A stretch of DNA of 64,000 bases, taken from Gammaproteobacteria bacterium (GTDB lineage: Bacteria; Pseudomonadota; Gammaproteobacteria; Pseudomonadales; Azotimanducaceae). Below are positions 24,851-33,341 of this stretch, piece by piece. Position 1 is the first letter of the stretch. Each line of letters starts with the position of its first letter. The DNA lies in assembly GCA_026708185.1 (NCBI GenBank), contig JAPOVK010000020.1, forward strand, positions 34,414-98,413, given 5' to 3'. A program made the position numbers and the translations under genes. The notes under the pieces were generated by a model, which was not told the DNA's origin, did no database searches, and saw nothing but the letters and a program-made list of their open reading frames with translations.

Positions 24851-26031
24851 ACGACCTCTAGCGCGATGCGATGGCAGGCATTGTTCAGGTAGCCGCGCGG
24901 GTTCCAGGCGGGCATGACAACCGGCTGCGATACGCCCTCGTCGTCTACCGCACGCGCCCAAAGCTCGTAGTAGCCCGCGCGCGACGGCGAGACCCACGTC
25001 GACCACTGCTGCCATGCGAGCCGGTTCGCGGGCGGTTCGATCGCGGTCCTCTGCCATGTGGCGCCGTAGTCGATGGAGGTGAAGACGTCGCGGACGGCGC
25101 GGTCGCCGGCCCACGCGTGACCCCGGACGGTGATCGGTTCGCTGATCGGCCGGCAGGCGCCGGACTCCGGGAACGTGATGAGGGACTTCACGGGCATCGA
25201 ACCGATGATGCACATGTCCTGATCGGGCACGGTCGCACCCGGTGCCACCGGATTGCAGGGCACGCGGTAGGACTGCCCACCCATCTTGGCGCCATCGTGA
25301 ACGCGGTCGCGAACCAGGATCCGCGTCAGCCACTTGCCGCTGACCGAGCCGGGCCAACCCCCGATCACCAGGCGCAACGGGAAGCCGTGCAACGGCGCCA
25401 ACGGCTCACCGTTCATGGCCCAGGCAATCATCGACTCGCCTTCCAGCGCCTTCGCCACGGGCACGCCACGGGAGATCGGCCGCCTCGTCGGATCACCCGA
25501 GAGGTGGGCGTCGGCGGACTCGTAGGCGACATACATGGCGTTGCGCGCCACACCGCACGAGTCGAGCACGTCGCGTAAGCGGACTCCGGTCCACTCCGGG
25601 CAGGCCACGGCACCGGTGGTCCATTGGTTGCCGGTGACCGGCGGATGGAACTCGGCACGGCCGTTGCCGCCGCACTCCAACTGCAGCCTCAGCGTGACGT
25701 GGTCGTAGCCCGCCTTCAGGTCGCGCAACGTGAAACGCGTCGGGCGCATGCAGGCCTCCCCCGATACATCGAGCGCCCACTCGAGAGGGTCGATCGCGCG
25801 AGTGTCCGGTGGGATGCCGTTGTTGCGGACGAACATCCTCGCGGTCGGGGTGACCGCGTCGTCGAGCAGGTGGGCTGGGGTTTCCGCGTTGAGCGGGCGT
25901 TCACTGAGAATGCGCAGATCGGGTTTACCCGGGATCGACGACCGCCTCGCCTGCCCGGCGGTCAGCGGCGCCACCGCCGCCATGGCGGCGACGGTGGCCG
26001 ATCCTTGGAGGACCTGTCGTCGGGTGGTCAA
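24847..26031 (-). CDS. sulfite-oxidase-like molybdopterin enzyme (SorA/SoxC type)
   Basis: A 394-residue periplasmic molybdoenzyme. The N-terminal TTRRQVLQ followed by a hydrophobic stretch is a Tat export signal. LECGGNGR contains Cys120, the molybdenum ligand. A C-terminal Mo-co dimerisation domain runs from about residue 280 (PITVRGHAWAGD, SIDYGATWQ). A TTG start is proposed because it overlaps the stop of the upstream cupin gene (TTGA), AGAAGGA is just upstream, and it sits directly before the Tat motif; a longer frame would bury the signal. Sulfite is the usual substrate of the family, but SoxC-like or uncharacterised roles are possible. Confidence 0.85.
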   Translation of the reverse strand: MTTRRQVLQGSATVAAMAAVAPLTAGQARRSSIPGKPDLRILSERPLNAETPAHLLDDAVTPTARMFVRNNGIPPDTRAIDPLEWALDVSGEACMRPTRFTLRDLKAGYDHVTLRLQLECGGNGRAEFHPPVTGNQWTTGAVACPEWTGVRLRDVLDSCGVARNAMYVAYESADAHLSGDPTRRPISRGVPVAKALEGESMIAWAMNGEPLAPLHGFPLRLVIGGWPGSVSGKWLTRILVRDRVHDGAKMGGQSYRVPCNPVAPGATVPDQDMCIIGSMPVKSLITFPESGACRPISEPITVRGHAWAGDRAVRDVFTSIDYGATWQRTAIEPPANRLAWQQWSTWVSPSRAGYYELWARAVDDEGVSQPVVMPAWNPRGYLNNACHRIALEVV

Positions 26032-26741
26032 TCCTTCTCGTCGATCTCGGCTTGCCGCAGCGCCGTGTCGCCGATGTTGTCGGGCAGCTTCCACTCGGCT
26101 TGATGCGCGTGCGCACCGTCGATGATCCGCTGGACGGCATCGAGCGAGTGCTCGTCGAACTTCATACCCGGCGCGTCGCTTTTCCCCCCGCCGGCGCGGA
26201 ATTCTAGGACTTCGACGCCCGCCGGCCCGGCCGTGTACTTGTACGGCATGCCGTTGGGGACGAAGAAGCCCGAACCCGGTCCCAGGCGGCGTCGCCCCAG
26301 GATGATCTCGCCCGCGACGACGTAGTACAGGCAGTCGCCGTAGCGCGGGTGGCTGTGCCGAAACAGGGGCAGATTGGGCCCGAACCAGACGTGCACCAAG
26401 CTCATGCCGTTGGGGCCGGACTGGCTGAACAGGGGCGTCGTGCTCGTGCCGTGGCCATAGGACTGGATCATCTCGCCGATCTTCCGGCGCACCGGCTCTT
26501 CGCCGTACTCCTCGGCGAGTTCGCCGTACTCAAAGCCATCGGCCGCCTTGTCGACGTCGATCGCCTCGGGCGGGAACGTCGGGCGCAACTTGGGGTTCTC
26601 CCAGATTTCGAACGGACCCCGTTCGGAGATATGCAGCTTGCTGTCGGCCTCTGTCTGCTGCTCTTCTTCAGTGCGAGGGGTTCCCCCTCGCGCTCCCCGG
26701 CTGAGGGCTCCTTCGCTGGTGTCGTATGCGGGCTGTGCCAT
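26028..26741 (-). CDS. cupin-domain protein
   Basis: A 237-residue protein with a single cupin core: RHSHPRYGDCLYYVVAGEI gives the histidines of motif 1, and PNGMPYKYTAGPAGVEVLEF forms motif 2. The second-motif histidine is not obvious. Residues 10-35 form a low-complexity Gly/Arg then Glu/Gln-rich stretch encoded over a strong hairpin, likely an in-frame insertion. It is the first gene of an operon with the molybdoenzyme and cytochrome, to which it is joined by a TTGA overlap. It could be a dioxygenase or a sensor-like protein; the substrate is unknown. Confidence 0.72.
   Translation of the reverse strand: MAQPAYDTSEGALSRGARGGTPRTEEEQQTEADSKLHISERGPFEIWENPKLRPTFPPEAIDVDKAADGFEYGELAEEYGEEPVRRKIGEMIQSYGHGTSTTPLFSQSGPNGMSLVHVWFGPNLPLFRHSHPRYGDCLYYVVAGEIILGRRRLGPGSGFFVPNGMPYKYTAGPAGVEVLEFRAGGGKSDAPGMKFDEHSLDAVQRIIDGAHAHQAEWKLPDNIGDTALRQAEIDEKD
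26671..26693. repeat. palindrome within the cupin gene
   Basis: GCGAGGGG and CCCCTCGC form a perfect 8-bp stem with a 3-base loop, extended by one wobble and one G-C pair. It encodes the SRGARGGTPR stretch near the N-terminus of the cupin protein, outside the fold. It looks like a small palindromic element carried in frame. Confidence 0.5.
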
Positions 26742-26814
26742 GGCGGTGTTTCCATTGCCGTTACCGATGCCTTAGCGTAGCAGACACCCGATTCCGTGCA
26801 CGAGGCCAAGCGCC

Positions 26815-29067
26815 ATGGATCAAGCCCTCCACATCCCAAACCGCGACGACGCGTTCGACATCTGCTGGGACGACCTCGGCATCCCGCACGTCTACGCGAC
26901 CACGGTCGCCGACGCGTTCCGCGGCATGGGATACGTCGAGGGCTACGAGCGACTCTGGCAGATCCACCTGTCCTGCCTGTATGCCAACGGCAACGCGGCG
27001 GAAGTGTTCGGCGAGCGCTTCGTACGCCAGGACGTGCTGCACCGCGCCTTCGACGTTCCCGCGCGACGCCTCGGCATTCCTGAGAGCGAGGGCGATTGGA
27101 TCGTCGACGCCTATCTCGAGGGCCTTAACGCCTACGTGGCGACACTCGCCGAGCCGCCTCCCGAGTTTGCCGGAATCAATGCAACCCCGCGGCCGTTCAC
27201 CCGCGCGGACATCGCGGCCCGGTACCGCTTCAGCAGTTGGTTCCAGGCACGCAGTTGGCCGGAGAAGATGTTCCTCGGAAGGACCATGGTCCGGCATGGC
27301 GTCGATCGCTTCCGCGACCATGCGCCGACCTTCTCCGAGGCGGACGCGCAAGCCGTGGCCACCCTCGGCGAGCCCTTGGGCGAACTGGACCTGACGCCAA
27401 TCGCGCTGATCAATCCAGCGCTCAACTTCAGCGGCAGCAACAACTGGGCGGTGACCGGGCACCGCACCGCCTCCGGATTGCCGATGCTCGCGACCGATCC
27501 CCATCAGCCCCATTCCATCCCCAACACGTTCTTCTACGTGCATCTCCACGCACCCGGCTGGGACGTCTTCGGCGCGTCGTTTCCGGGCGTTCCCTACTTC
27601 ATGATGGGCTACACCCGCGACGTGGCGTGGGGACTGACCACGGGGTTCACCGACAACTACGACGTCTACATCGAAGAGGTCGACGGCGACCGCGCCCGCA
27701 CGCCCACTGGCTGGTCGTCGCTCGACAGGCGGACCGAGACCATCGCCGTGCGCGACGAGGATGCGCGCGAATTCGAGATCGTCACCTCTCGGCACGGACC
27801 CGTCCTCGAGAACCTGACCCACGCATTGGGCATGCGCGATGCACCCACCGGGCGGTTCCGCACCGCCTTGCGCTGGGCGCTCGGGCACAACCCAACCTCC
27901 GCCGGGACCTTGGCCCGGCTGCCGCTCGCCCGAACGGCCGAGGAGTTCGCCGGCACGCTGTTCGAGAACGACGTTACGCCGCTCGTCAACAACATCATCG
28001 CCGTCGACCGTCACAACTCGCTGCGCCGGTTCATCGTCGCAACGCTGCCCAAACGCCGGGACGTGACCGGCGTCGTACCACTGCCGGGTTGGGATGCGCG
28101 CTACGACTTCGAGCAGGCCACGGCCGCCGAACTGACCGTCGAAGTCGACCCGCCCTCGCATTTCGCCGTCACCGCGAACAACGACACGCTGGGCGCCGAG
28201 GCGCCATTCCCGATCCACACGTTCGCGGCGAACAGCGCGCGAGCCGACCGTGTCGTCGAGCTGGTTGGCGAGGGGGACGCCTTCACGGCGGCCGATTTCG
28301 AGGCCATGCAGGCCGATCTCAAGGATCTGCGGGCCGCCACACTCGTACCCGAGTTCCTACCGTTCATCGAGGACACGGGTGATCCGAAACTCGACGTCGT
28401 GCATCGCGTGCTCGCCGACTGGGACTACCGTGCGGAGGCGTCGTCGCCAGCCGCCGCGGTGCACTACACGTTCCTCGACCGCATGTGGCACTGCCGCTTC
28501 CTAGTGCGCTCGCTCGGCAAGGATTTCGCCGTGCAACCGGCGGCAGCGCCATCGTTGAACCGAGTGGAGCCGCGCTACTACCCGGCACCGATCTGGGATC
28601 AGGACCTCCTCGCCGAGTCCATCCAAGAGGTGTACCGGGGCGTCTACGACGACCTAGTGCGCGAACTCGGGGCTCCCGAACAGTGGCGGTACGGCGCGAT
28701 CCACCAGGTCCATTTCTGGCACACGCTGCGCAAACGCCCGCCGTGGGAAGACATGCAGGTCGGACCCGTGCCCTTCGGTGGCAGCGGCACGACGCTCGCG
28801 ATGGCCATGCACATGGGCCGCGGTCCAGGCAAGGAATCGGGGGATGACCGGGTGCCTCAGCGCGTCTTCCACGGCCCTGCGTTCCGGCTGGTGGTCGACC
28901 TGGCGAACCCCGACCACTGCCGGTTCGTGATCGCCTCAGGCAACAGCGGACGCCCCCGCAGCCGCCATGCGACCGACCACTTCGAGACGTGGCTGAAGAG
29001 CGAGCACTACACCGTTACCTTGCTGCGCGACGAGCTGACGGTCGAGGAGACCTGGCGCATCGCTTGA
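26815..29067 (+). CDS. penicillin acylase family N-terminal-nucleophile hydrolase
   Basis: A 750-residue Ntn hydrolase precursor. NFSGSNNWAVTG places the autocatalytic nucleophile at Ser208, dividing an alpha chain (1-207) from a beta chain. GMGYVEGYERLWQI near the start and TANNDT at the oxyanion-hole region are family landmarks. No N-terminal signal peptide is evident, in contrast to many periplasmic members. Family enzymes hydrolyse amides, including acyl-homoserine lactones, penicillins and other N-acyl compounds. The gene is divergent from the cupin-molybdoenzyme operon with 73 bp between starts. Confidence 0.9.
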   Translation: MDQALHIPNRDDAFDICWDDLGIPHVYATTVADAFRGMGYVEGYERLWQIHLSCLYANGNAAEVFGERFVRQDVLHRAFDVPARRLGIPESEGDWIVDAYLEGLNAYVATLAEPPPEFAGINATPRPFTRADIAARYRFSSWFQARSWPEKMFLGRTMVRHGVDRFRDHAPTFSEADAQAVATLGEPLGELDLTPIALINPALNFSGSNNWAVTGHRTASGLPMLATDPHQPHSIPNTFFYVHLHAPGWDVFGASFPGVPYFMMGYTRDVAWGLTTGFTDNYDVYIEEVDGDRARTPTGWSSLDRRTETIAVRDEDAREFEIVTSRHGPVLENLTHALGMRDAPTGRFRTALRWALGHNPTSAGTLARLPLARTAEEFAGTLFENDVTPLVNNIIAVDRHNSLRRFIVATLPKRRDVTGVVPLPGWDARYDFEQATAAELTVEVDPPSHFAVTANNDTLGAEAPFPIHTFAANSARADRVVELVGEGDAFTAADFEAMQADLKDLRAATLVPEFLPFIEDTGDPKLDVVHRVLADWDYRAEASSPAAAVHYTFLDRMWHCRFLVRSLGKDFAVQPAAAPSLNRVEPRYYPAPIWDQDLLAESIQEVYRGVYDDLVRELGAPEQWRYGAIHQVHFWHTLRKRPPWEDMQVGPVPFGGSGTTLAMAMHMGRGPGKESGDDRVPQRVFHGPAFRLVVDLANPDHCRFVIASGNSGRPRSRHATDHFETWLKSEHYTVTLLRDELTVEETWRIA

Positions 29068-29179
29068 CCGCCAATCAGGTAGGTAGCAAGTTCGTCGCTA
29101 CACGTGTGGAGGATGTCTTACATGAACTTCAGACATCGCCCCAAGACGTCAGAACCGGGCAGCGCTTACGGTGTTGCCC

Positions 29180-30187
29180 ATGCACGATCCGATCTACAGG
29201 CGACTGTTCGGTTACCGCCGTATGGTGGCCGACCTGCTACGGGTGGTCGGCGATGCGGAGTTGCTCCAGGAAGTGGACCTCGAGGAGCTCGACAAGCTAC
29301 CAGCAGACTACGTCGGCGACAGCGGCCAGCAACGCCGTGGCGATACCGTATGGCGCGTGAGCTATCGCGGCGGGTCCTTGTACCTTCTGATCCTGTTGGA
29401 GTTTCAATCGACGAGCGACTCCCTCATGGCATTGCGCAACCTGGAATACACCACGCTGCTGTACAGGGAGCTTGAGCGCCGCGATGAACTCGGGACGCCC
29501 GGCGCGTGGCCGCCTGTGCTGCCGGTGGTGCTCTACAACGGCGAGACGCGGTGGACCGCCGAACTGGAGATGCGGGAACTGATCGCGCCCGTCCCCAACT
29601 TGCTTGCGCCGTGCCAGCCATCGCAGCGTTCTGTCCTGCTTGACGAGCGACGGGTGGCGATGGACGATTTACCGCTCGGCAATCTGATCCGGGCACTGGT
29701 CGGGTTCGAGCAGAGCCGCTCGCCGAACGAACTGGCGCAGGTAGCAGTAGCACTCAACGATTGGCTGCGAGAACCACCGGAGCCAGGGCTGGCCAACGTT
29801 TTCGTGGACTGGATGCATCAGATTGCGGCACGAATGGCCCGGGCCGGCGAACTCGCACCCTTGGGCCGGAACTTGGAGGAAGCAGCGATGACATTGGTCG
29901 AACGCGTTGCGCAATGGCCGGAGCAGTGGCGACGGGAAGGTGTTGCGCAGGGGCGAAGGGAGGAGGCGGCGGATCGCTTGGCATGGGAACGCGGCATGCT
30001 ATCTCGTCAGGCGACGTTGCGGTTCGGTCGCCGGGTTGGCGACCATGTCAGGACGCTGCTCGACGACACGGAGGACTGGGACCATCTGGCCAAGGTCGCG
30101 GAACTGGTGATCAGCGCGGGAAGCGGACGCGAACTGACGGACGCTGTCACGGCGTTCCTGCGGACGAATCACCGACCGGCGAACTGA
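29180..30187 (+). CDS. Rpn/YhgA-like PD-(D/E)XK family protein
   Basis: A 335-residue protein resembling the recombination-promoting nuclease / transposase_31 family. MHDPIYRRLFGYRRMVADLL is the usual opening. GDTVWRVSY (Asp55) and LLILLEFQST (Glu74, Gln76) give the D...E-x-Q nuclease site. The C-terminal part has a charged segment (GVAQGRREEAADRL) followed by a DUF4351-like helical end. The ATG at 29180 fits the family start; an in-frame GTG lies 9 bp upstream. A second family member lies at 44596-45522. These proteins are often abundant accessory genes; a role in DNA mobility is known only for E. coli relatives. Confidence 0.8.
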   Translation: MHDPIYRRLFGYRRMVADLLRVVGDAELLQEVDLEELDKLPADYVGDSGQQRRGDTVWRVSYRGGSLYLLILLEFQSTSDSLMALRNLEYTTLLYRELERRDELGTPGAWPPVLPVVLYNGETRWTAELEMRELIAPVPNLLAPCQPSQRSVLLDERRVAMDDLPLGNLIRALVGFEQSRSPNELAQVAVALNDWLREPPEPGLANVFVDWMHQIAARMARAGELAPLGRNLEEAAMTLVERVAQWPEQWRREGVAQGRREEAADRLAWERGMLSRQATLRFGRRVGDHVRTLLDDTEDWDHLAKVAELVISAGSGRELTDAVTAFLRTNHRPAN

Positions 30188-30238
30188 ATCGGGCCTGCTG
30201 TCCAAACAACCCGGTTCGAACGTCGGCATGGGGCCCGA

Positions 30239-30703
30239 TCAGTCCTGTTTCCGGTAGAACTCCACGAAAAACCGAACGGCACCCTGGGGCGCGATGCGGT
30301 GCCGGACTTGAGGAACCACGATGCCCGACGCCGGTGCCGCGAGCCGAAACGAACGACAGACCGGCGTCGACACCGAGTAGCGCAATACGCCGGCGTCAAC
30401 GTGTATGCGCCCCCAGACACCGGGCTTGGTGGCATGCTCGCGCGTCAACCCTGTAGGAAGCGTCTGCTCATCGAATTCCGGCGTCCGCCGATAAGCGACG
30501 AGGCCGCAAGGCCACTCCATGCGGTCGCAGCGCAGACAGTCGAGTTCACGACAGAGCATCTCGGCACGACCGGATTCGCTTAAGACCCACGGACGGTTAA
30601 TGAACGGCGGTCTGTGCCGCACATGCTGCCCGTGACCGCAGTCGAGGTCCGCAACCGGGTCGCCCGCGTCGTCTACGTGGAATGCGACGATCGCGCGCTT
30701 CAT
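30239..30703 (-). CDS. DUF3565 + DUF1971 (tellurite-resistance-like cupin) protein
   Basis: A 154-residue two-part protein. The N-terminal half matches DUF3565 (AIVAFHVDDAGDPVADLDCGHGQHVRH, with CLRC completing a Cys/His set that could bind a metal). The C-terminal half (LPTGLTREHATKPGVWGRI, GAVRFFVEFYR) is the DUF1971 domain found at the N-terminus of some TehB proteins. No methyltransferase domain follows. It lies 10 bp downstream of the PhyH gene and is probably co-transcribed. Confidence 0.78.
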   Translation of the reverse strand: MKRAIVAFHVDDAGDPVADLDCGHGQHVRHRPPFINRPWVLSESGRAEMLCRELDCLRCDRMEWPCGLVAYRRTPEFDEQTLPTGLTREHATKPGVWGRIHVDAGVLRYSVSTPVCRSFRLAAPASGIVVPQVRHRIAPQGAVRFFVEFYRKQD

Positions 30704-30713
30704 GTGCTGGCGC

Positions 30714-31829
30714 TCAAGCGCGTGCAGCCGCCTCCTTGGCGCGTTCCTCGGCCACGACTTCGGTCATCCCCTGCCACTCGTCCCACATGTCGCACAGGGC
30801 ATCTTTCGAGCGCTCCCAAGGGTTGTTGCCTTCCTCAAACTCCAGCCACTCGCCGCGTTGGCCGCGGTCCGGGTGGTCGCTGACCCCGTTGACCATCACG
30901 TTCGGCTGCCGCTTCTTGTTGCGGATGCGGAAGATGATGTTCTTGCGCGACTCCGTGCCGTTCTCGTTGCGGGTGCCCGAGTGCGGGATGTGAAAGAGGG
31001 TAAGGCAGGCGTCCCCCGGCTCCATCAGGACTTGCGTTGGGCGAGGCCAGAGCTGCCCATCCGGCGTCGACTCCGAAGTCTCATCAAGAAACTGCTCGCG
31101 CACGGCTTCCGGCAGATACACGTGGCCGCAATGGTTCGGCGCGTCGTAGTTGAGGCGCGGCCAGCCCGGACCTTCCGGCCCGATGCAGCCGTTCTGCGCG
31201 CGCTGCCATTGAAAGAACCTCTCCGTGGCGTGGTGGGCGCCGCGCAGCAACGCCGTCTGGCCGCAGCCTTCCCGCGTCTGGTCGTTCAGACACACAAAGG
31301 CGAACGTGGTGAAACTGCCCATGCCCAGCGTCATCTCGGGGTCTTCGAAGAGCGGCACGCTGTTGTGGCCCATCACCTCGGGGCTGCGACCGATGTCGCC
31401 TTTCGGGCCCGAGCTGATGTAACGCTTGTAGATCTCATCGGGCGTGCCGTGCACGACTTCCTGCGGCACGCCGATGGTGCACAGGCCGTCCATGTGCGAC
31501 TCCGCGCCGTAGTACGGCTGGTCCTTCTCTGGATAGCCCAGGTTGTTGTACCGGTCGCTCCGTTTGCGCACCGGGATGACGCCGACCTGGCAGACGATGG
31601 GCGGGTCGAAGTAGCCCATCGCCTCGTGGAGAATCGGGGTCACGCTCGAGGCGTTGACCAGATCCGTCATCTCCCGCGTGCCGCCGACGTACTCGCCTTC
31701 GACGGGGTTGCGCAATCGCTCCAAGGCCGCGTCCACCAACTCGGGTGCAACCGCACCTTTGAGGACGATGTAGCCGTCGCGATAGAGGTCGCGCTTCTGA
31801 TCTCGGGTGAGGGCGGGGGTGGTGGACAT
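30714..31829 (-). CDS. phytanoyl-CoA dioxygenase (PhyH) family protein
   Basis: A 371-residue Fe(II)/2-oxoglutarate oxygenase. ESHMDGL supplies the H-x-D pair, and FHIPHSGTR carries the distal His with a following Arg. The N-terminus (LTRDQKRDLYRDGYIVLKG) and the C-terminal LCDMWDEWQGM align with the protein at 2394-3377, showing close paralogy despite a separation of 28 kb. The interior has several unique loops (for example around SSGPKGDIGR). Followed closely by the DUF3565 gene. Substrate unknown. Confidence 0.85.
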   Translation of the reverse strand: MSTTPALTRDQKRDLYRDGYIVLKGAVAPELVDAALERLRNPVEGEYVGGTREMTDLVNASSVTPILHEAMGYFDPPIVCQVGVIPVRKRSDRYNNLGYPEKDQPYYGAESHMDGLCTIGVPQEVVHGTPDEIYKRYISSGPKGDIGRSPEVMGHNSVPLFEDPEMTLGMGSFTTFAFVCLNDQTREGCGQTALLRGAHHATERFFQWQRAQNGCIGPEGPGWPRLNYDAPNHCGHVYLPEAVREQFLDETSESTPDGQLWPRPTQVLMEPGDACLTLFHIPHSGTRNENGTESRKNIIFRIRNKKRQPNVMVNGVSDHPDRGQRGEWLEFEEGNNPWERSKDALCDMWDEWQGMTEVVAEERAKEAAARA

Positions 31830-32429
31830 GGCAGACCGGCTTCAAGCTTTTAGACGCGACGAAATCTAGCGATGCAGGTCGCGCTACGCAAACGGCCACC
31901 CTCGGCTTACCGGAAAGGGCGCCCTCTAGAGCGATTGGCACCGCTCCCAAGGCTTGCACACCCGGGACATCGAGAGAGCCCGCCGAGCTGCTCGGGGGCT
32001 TGCGGATTCAAGGTCAGGCGAGTAAACACGCACGGTCGTACAAGCGGACAAAGCGAGAGCCGAGGGTTTGATCAAATGAGGTGCCAGTCCCGCCTGCCTT
32101 CATACTTCCCATCCAAAGGGGGCGGACGAACTCCCCGTGCAGCACCGAGATGTTGTAGCGGATGTCCGCGGCCCGGCCGGGGGTCGTGAAAGGCGCGGCA
32201 GCCACTTGCGCAGCATCGCGTCGACTTTACGCCGCGTGGAGGTCGGCGGTAAAGGCGCTGCATCGTGTGCCGGACTCGCCGCGCGACAGGATGCCGTTGT
32301 CAAAAATGTGGACAGGCGCGACGGAATCGCGCGGCGGAGGCATGCCGGCCGCGGACGTCCAAGTCCGCATCCGTCCTCGTGGGAGGTTCTTTGCGGGCCG
32401 GGAGGCCCGCGTACCTGCGTGACCGCGGT
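31830..32429. other. 600-bp intergenic region without a supported gene
   Basis: It lies between the start of the PhyH gene (leftward) and the stop of the TauD-like gene. Frames on both strands are short and show no recognisable protein. It should hold the promoter of the PhyH-DUF3565 unit near its left end. Towards the right end are two hairpins (GCGGAC...GTCCGC at 32351-32368 and the stronger one at 32393-32410), so part of it may be a dispersed palindromic element or an eroded gene. Confidence 0.55.
32393..32410. repeat. strong hairpin GCGGGCC-GGGA-GGCCCGC
   Basis: A perfect 7-bp GC stem with a 4-base loop, about 20 bp beyond the stop of the TauD-like gene in its direction of transcription. 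It could terminate that gene or belong to a REP-like family; no second copy was noticed in the window. Confidence 0.45.
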
Positions 32430-33230
32430 TCAGCCGACGAAGCGCGGCCGGTCGCCGGCCACGGTGACCCGCCACATCCGTCGCGCCTCGCCCTCCGGTC
32501 TGTTGAGCACGGGGTAGTGCTGGGCCGCGCGGTTGTCCCACATCACGACATCGCCCGGTCGCCAGCGGTGCACATAGCAGAACTCTGGGCGGTGCGCGTG
32601 CGTCGTGAGGAAGCTGAGGAGGCCTTGGCTCTCCTCCGTTGTCATATGCGCGAAGCGGCGGGTGAACTCGCTGTTGACGAACAGCGCCGTTCGGCCCGTC
32701 TTCGGGTGGGTGCGCAGGACCGGGTGCGTGGACATCTCGTTCGGACGGTTGTGGGAAGACGCATCGTGCACGGCCTCCAGGCCGGCAGCGAGCGTCTTCA
32801 TGCCGTCGGAGAGCGCGTCGTACGCCGCGTATTGGTTAGCGAACGCGGTCTCGCCGCCACGGCTCGGCAGCTCCCGGGCCGACAGGATGGAAATCGCAGG
32901 CGGTCGCTCGTCGAAGGTCGCGTCGGAGTGCCAACGACCACGCCGGACGCCGCTTGGCAAGTTGATCGGCAGCACCAGGTCGTGGCTCTCCATACCCGGG
33001 CCATGCGGAAACCTGTAGATGTCGCCGAAACGGCGTGCGAAGGCGAGTTGATCGTCGGGCGCGAGTTGCTGGTCGGGGAACACGAGGACGAGGTACTCGA
33101 GGAATGCACGATGGACCTCGTCAAAGGTCGCGTCGTCGAGCGCCCTCAAGTCGACGTCGACCTCCGCGCCGATCAACCCGGCGAGCGGCGTCGCCGTCAC
33201 GGTCTGCGATGGCTGCGCGGCCGCATTCAC
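32430..33230 (-). CDS. TauD/TfdA-family dioxygenase
   Basis: A 266-residue Fe(II)/2-oxoglutarate oxygenase. WHSDATF provides His101 and Asp103, and WDNRAAQHYPV provides His238. RRMWRVTVAGD near the C-terminus holds the 2-oxoglutarate-binding Arg. The length is standard for the family. Relatives act on taurine, alkylsulfates, phenoxyacetates and other small acids; the substrate here cannot be chosen. GTG start. It is divergent from the crotonase gene at 33342. Confidence 0.88.
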   Translation of the reverse strand: MNAAAQPSQTVTATPLAGLIGAEVDVDLRALDDATFDEVHRAFLEYLVLVFPDQQLAPDDQLAFARRFGDIYRFPHGPGMESHDLVLPINLPSGVRRGRWHSDATFDERPPAISILSARELPSRGGETAFANQYAAYDALSDGMKTLAAGLEAVHDASSHNRPNEMSTHPVLRTHPKTGRTALFVNSEFTRRFAHMTTEESQGLLSFLTTHAHRPEFCYVHRWRPGDVVMWDNRAAQHYPVLNRPEGEARRMWRVTVAGDRPRFVG

Positions 33231-33341
33231 ACTGCGTCGTTCCGTTTGCTACCGACCCCGTATTCTGCACCCCGTCGCGGGAAAAGCACATTCGTCCCGT
33301 ATGATTGCGCGGCTCGCCACAAAGCGGAGGAACCCCAGCCC

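Noticed and set aside
32265..33341. Upstream extension of the ECH1-like gene
   Set aside because: The extension is antisense to the TauD-like gene; the ATG at 33342 has a good ribosome-binding site and the homology starts there.
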